From Sulfolobus sp. UBA167 (lineage in GTDB: Archaea; Thermoproteota; Thermoprotei_A; Sulfolobales; Sulfolobaceae): a stretch of 5,501 bases of DNA. Every line of letters starts with the position of its first letter. The first letter of the stretch is position 1. Location of the stretch: the NCBI GenBank assembly GCA_002495845.1, contig DAHF01000020.1, positions 1 through 5,501 of the forward strand, written 5' to 3'. The notes beneath the pieces are model-generated. The model searched no databases and was not told where the DNA came from. It saw nothing but the letters and a program-made list of their open reading frames with translations. Below, piece by piece: positions 5,428 through 5,501 of this stretch. The position numbers and the translations under genes were made by a program.

Positions 5428-5437
5428 TGTATATAAC
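5428..5437 (+). promoter_or_regulatory. TATA box of a possible plus-strand gene at the right edge
   Basis: TGTATATAAC is the cleanest TATA match in the window. The predicted transcription start is near 5459, giving a purine-rich leader with GAGG at 5474-5477 before an ATG at 5491. It implies a leadered, Shine-Dalgarno-type gene, unlike the others here. Confidence 0.35.
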
Positions 5438-5490
5438 CAGTTAGGCATATTACAGACTCAAAACAGAAAAGAAGAGGGAAAAAAACAATT

Positions 5491-5501
5491 ATGTCTCCTG
5501 T
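5491..5501 (+). CDS. Possible start of a gene running off the right edge
   Basis: ATG at 5491 opens a frame beginning Met-Ser-Pro that is cut by the window after 11 bases. Support comes only from context: a strong TATA box about 58 bp upstream and a GAGG motif 13 bases before the ATG. The spacing of GAGG is a little long, and nothing can be said about the product. It may equally be chance. Confidence 0.25.

Noticed and set aside
5371..5501. Minus-strand frame open from the right edge to a TAG near 5371, possibly the end of another gene.
   Set aside because: The translation is rich in Phe, Cys and Ile from a T-rich tract and has no recognisable domain; another minus frame and the plus-strand TATA box compete for the same DNA.
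1..5501. CRISPR array or cas operon that would accompany the Cas4-like gene.
   Set aside because: No regularly spaced repeats of 20-40 bp and no Cas1, Cas2 or effector sequence were seen on either strand.

Overview
The window looks like chromosomal DNA of a thermoacidophilic crenarchaeon of the order Sulfolobales. A moderate-GC member such as Metallosphaera or a close relative fits best. This is an inference from protein character, from the moderate GC of the genes, and from promoter architecture: every complete gene has an A/T-rich TATA-like box centred about 26-28 bp before its start codon, and none has a convincing Shine-Dalgarno site, as expected for leaderless archaeal transcripts. No species was identified by database search.

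Layout from left to right: (1) the C-terminal end of a protein carrying the AAA-associated domain of nitrate/sulfonate/taurine-type ABC ATPases, cut by the left edge (2-463, +). (2) A 239-bp AT-rich gap with several TATA-like boxes and a perfect inverted repeat. (3) A stand-alone Cas4-like PD-(D/E)XK nuclease with an intact active site and four Fe-S cysteines (703-1371, +), with no CRISPR array or other cas gene in view. (4) A VIT1/CCC1-type Fe2+/Mn2+ transporter (1476-2222, +), preceded by a 9-bp direct repeat spaced exactly 30 bp. (5) On the minus strand, an 84-residue protein of unknown function (3154-3408) followed by a UPF0282/COG2248 metallo-beta-lactamase-fold hydrolase (2206-3129), whose 3' end overlaps the transporter gene tail-to-tail by 17 bp. 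(6) A 99-bp divergent promoter region with two palindromes. (7) A membrane family-2 glycosyltransferase (3508-4668, +). (8) A PAP2-family membrane phosphatase (4670-5350, -), tail-to-tail with the glycosyltransferase across a single base. (9) A right-edge region that may hold the start of another plus-strand gene and a 33-codon minus-strand ORF overlapping the phosphatase start.

Most genes appear to be separate transcription units, each with its own promoter. The only candidate operon is the small unknown gene with the UPF0282 gene, and even there a second promoter sits across the upstream stop codon. The glycosyltransferase and the phosphatase could both act in lipid-linked glycan or membrane lipid metabolism, but their opposite orientation gives only weak linkage. 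I see no rRNA, tRNA, insertion sequence or CRISPR array, and no convincing new multi-gene system. The most useful leads are the solo Cas4-like nuclease and the small, well-placed candidate operators.
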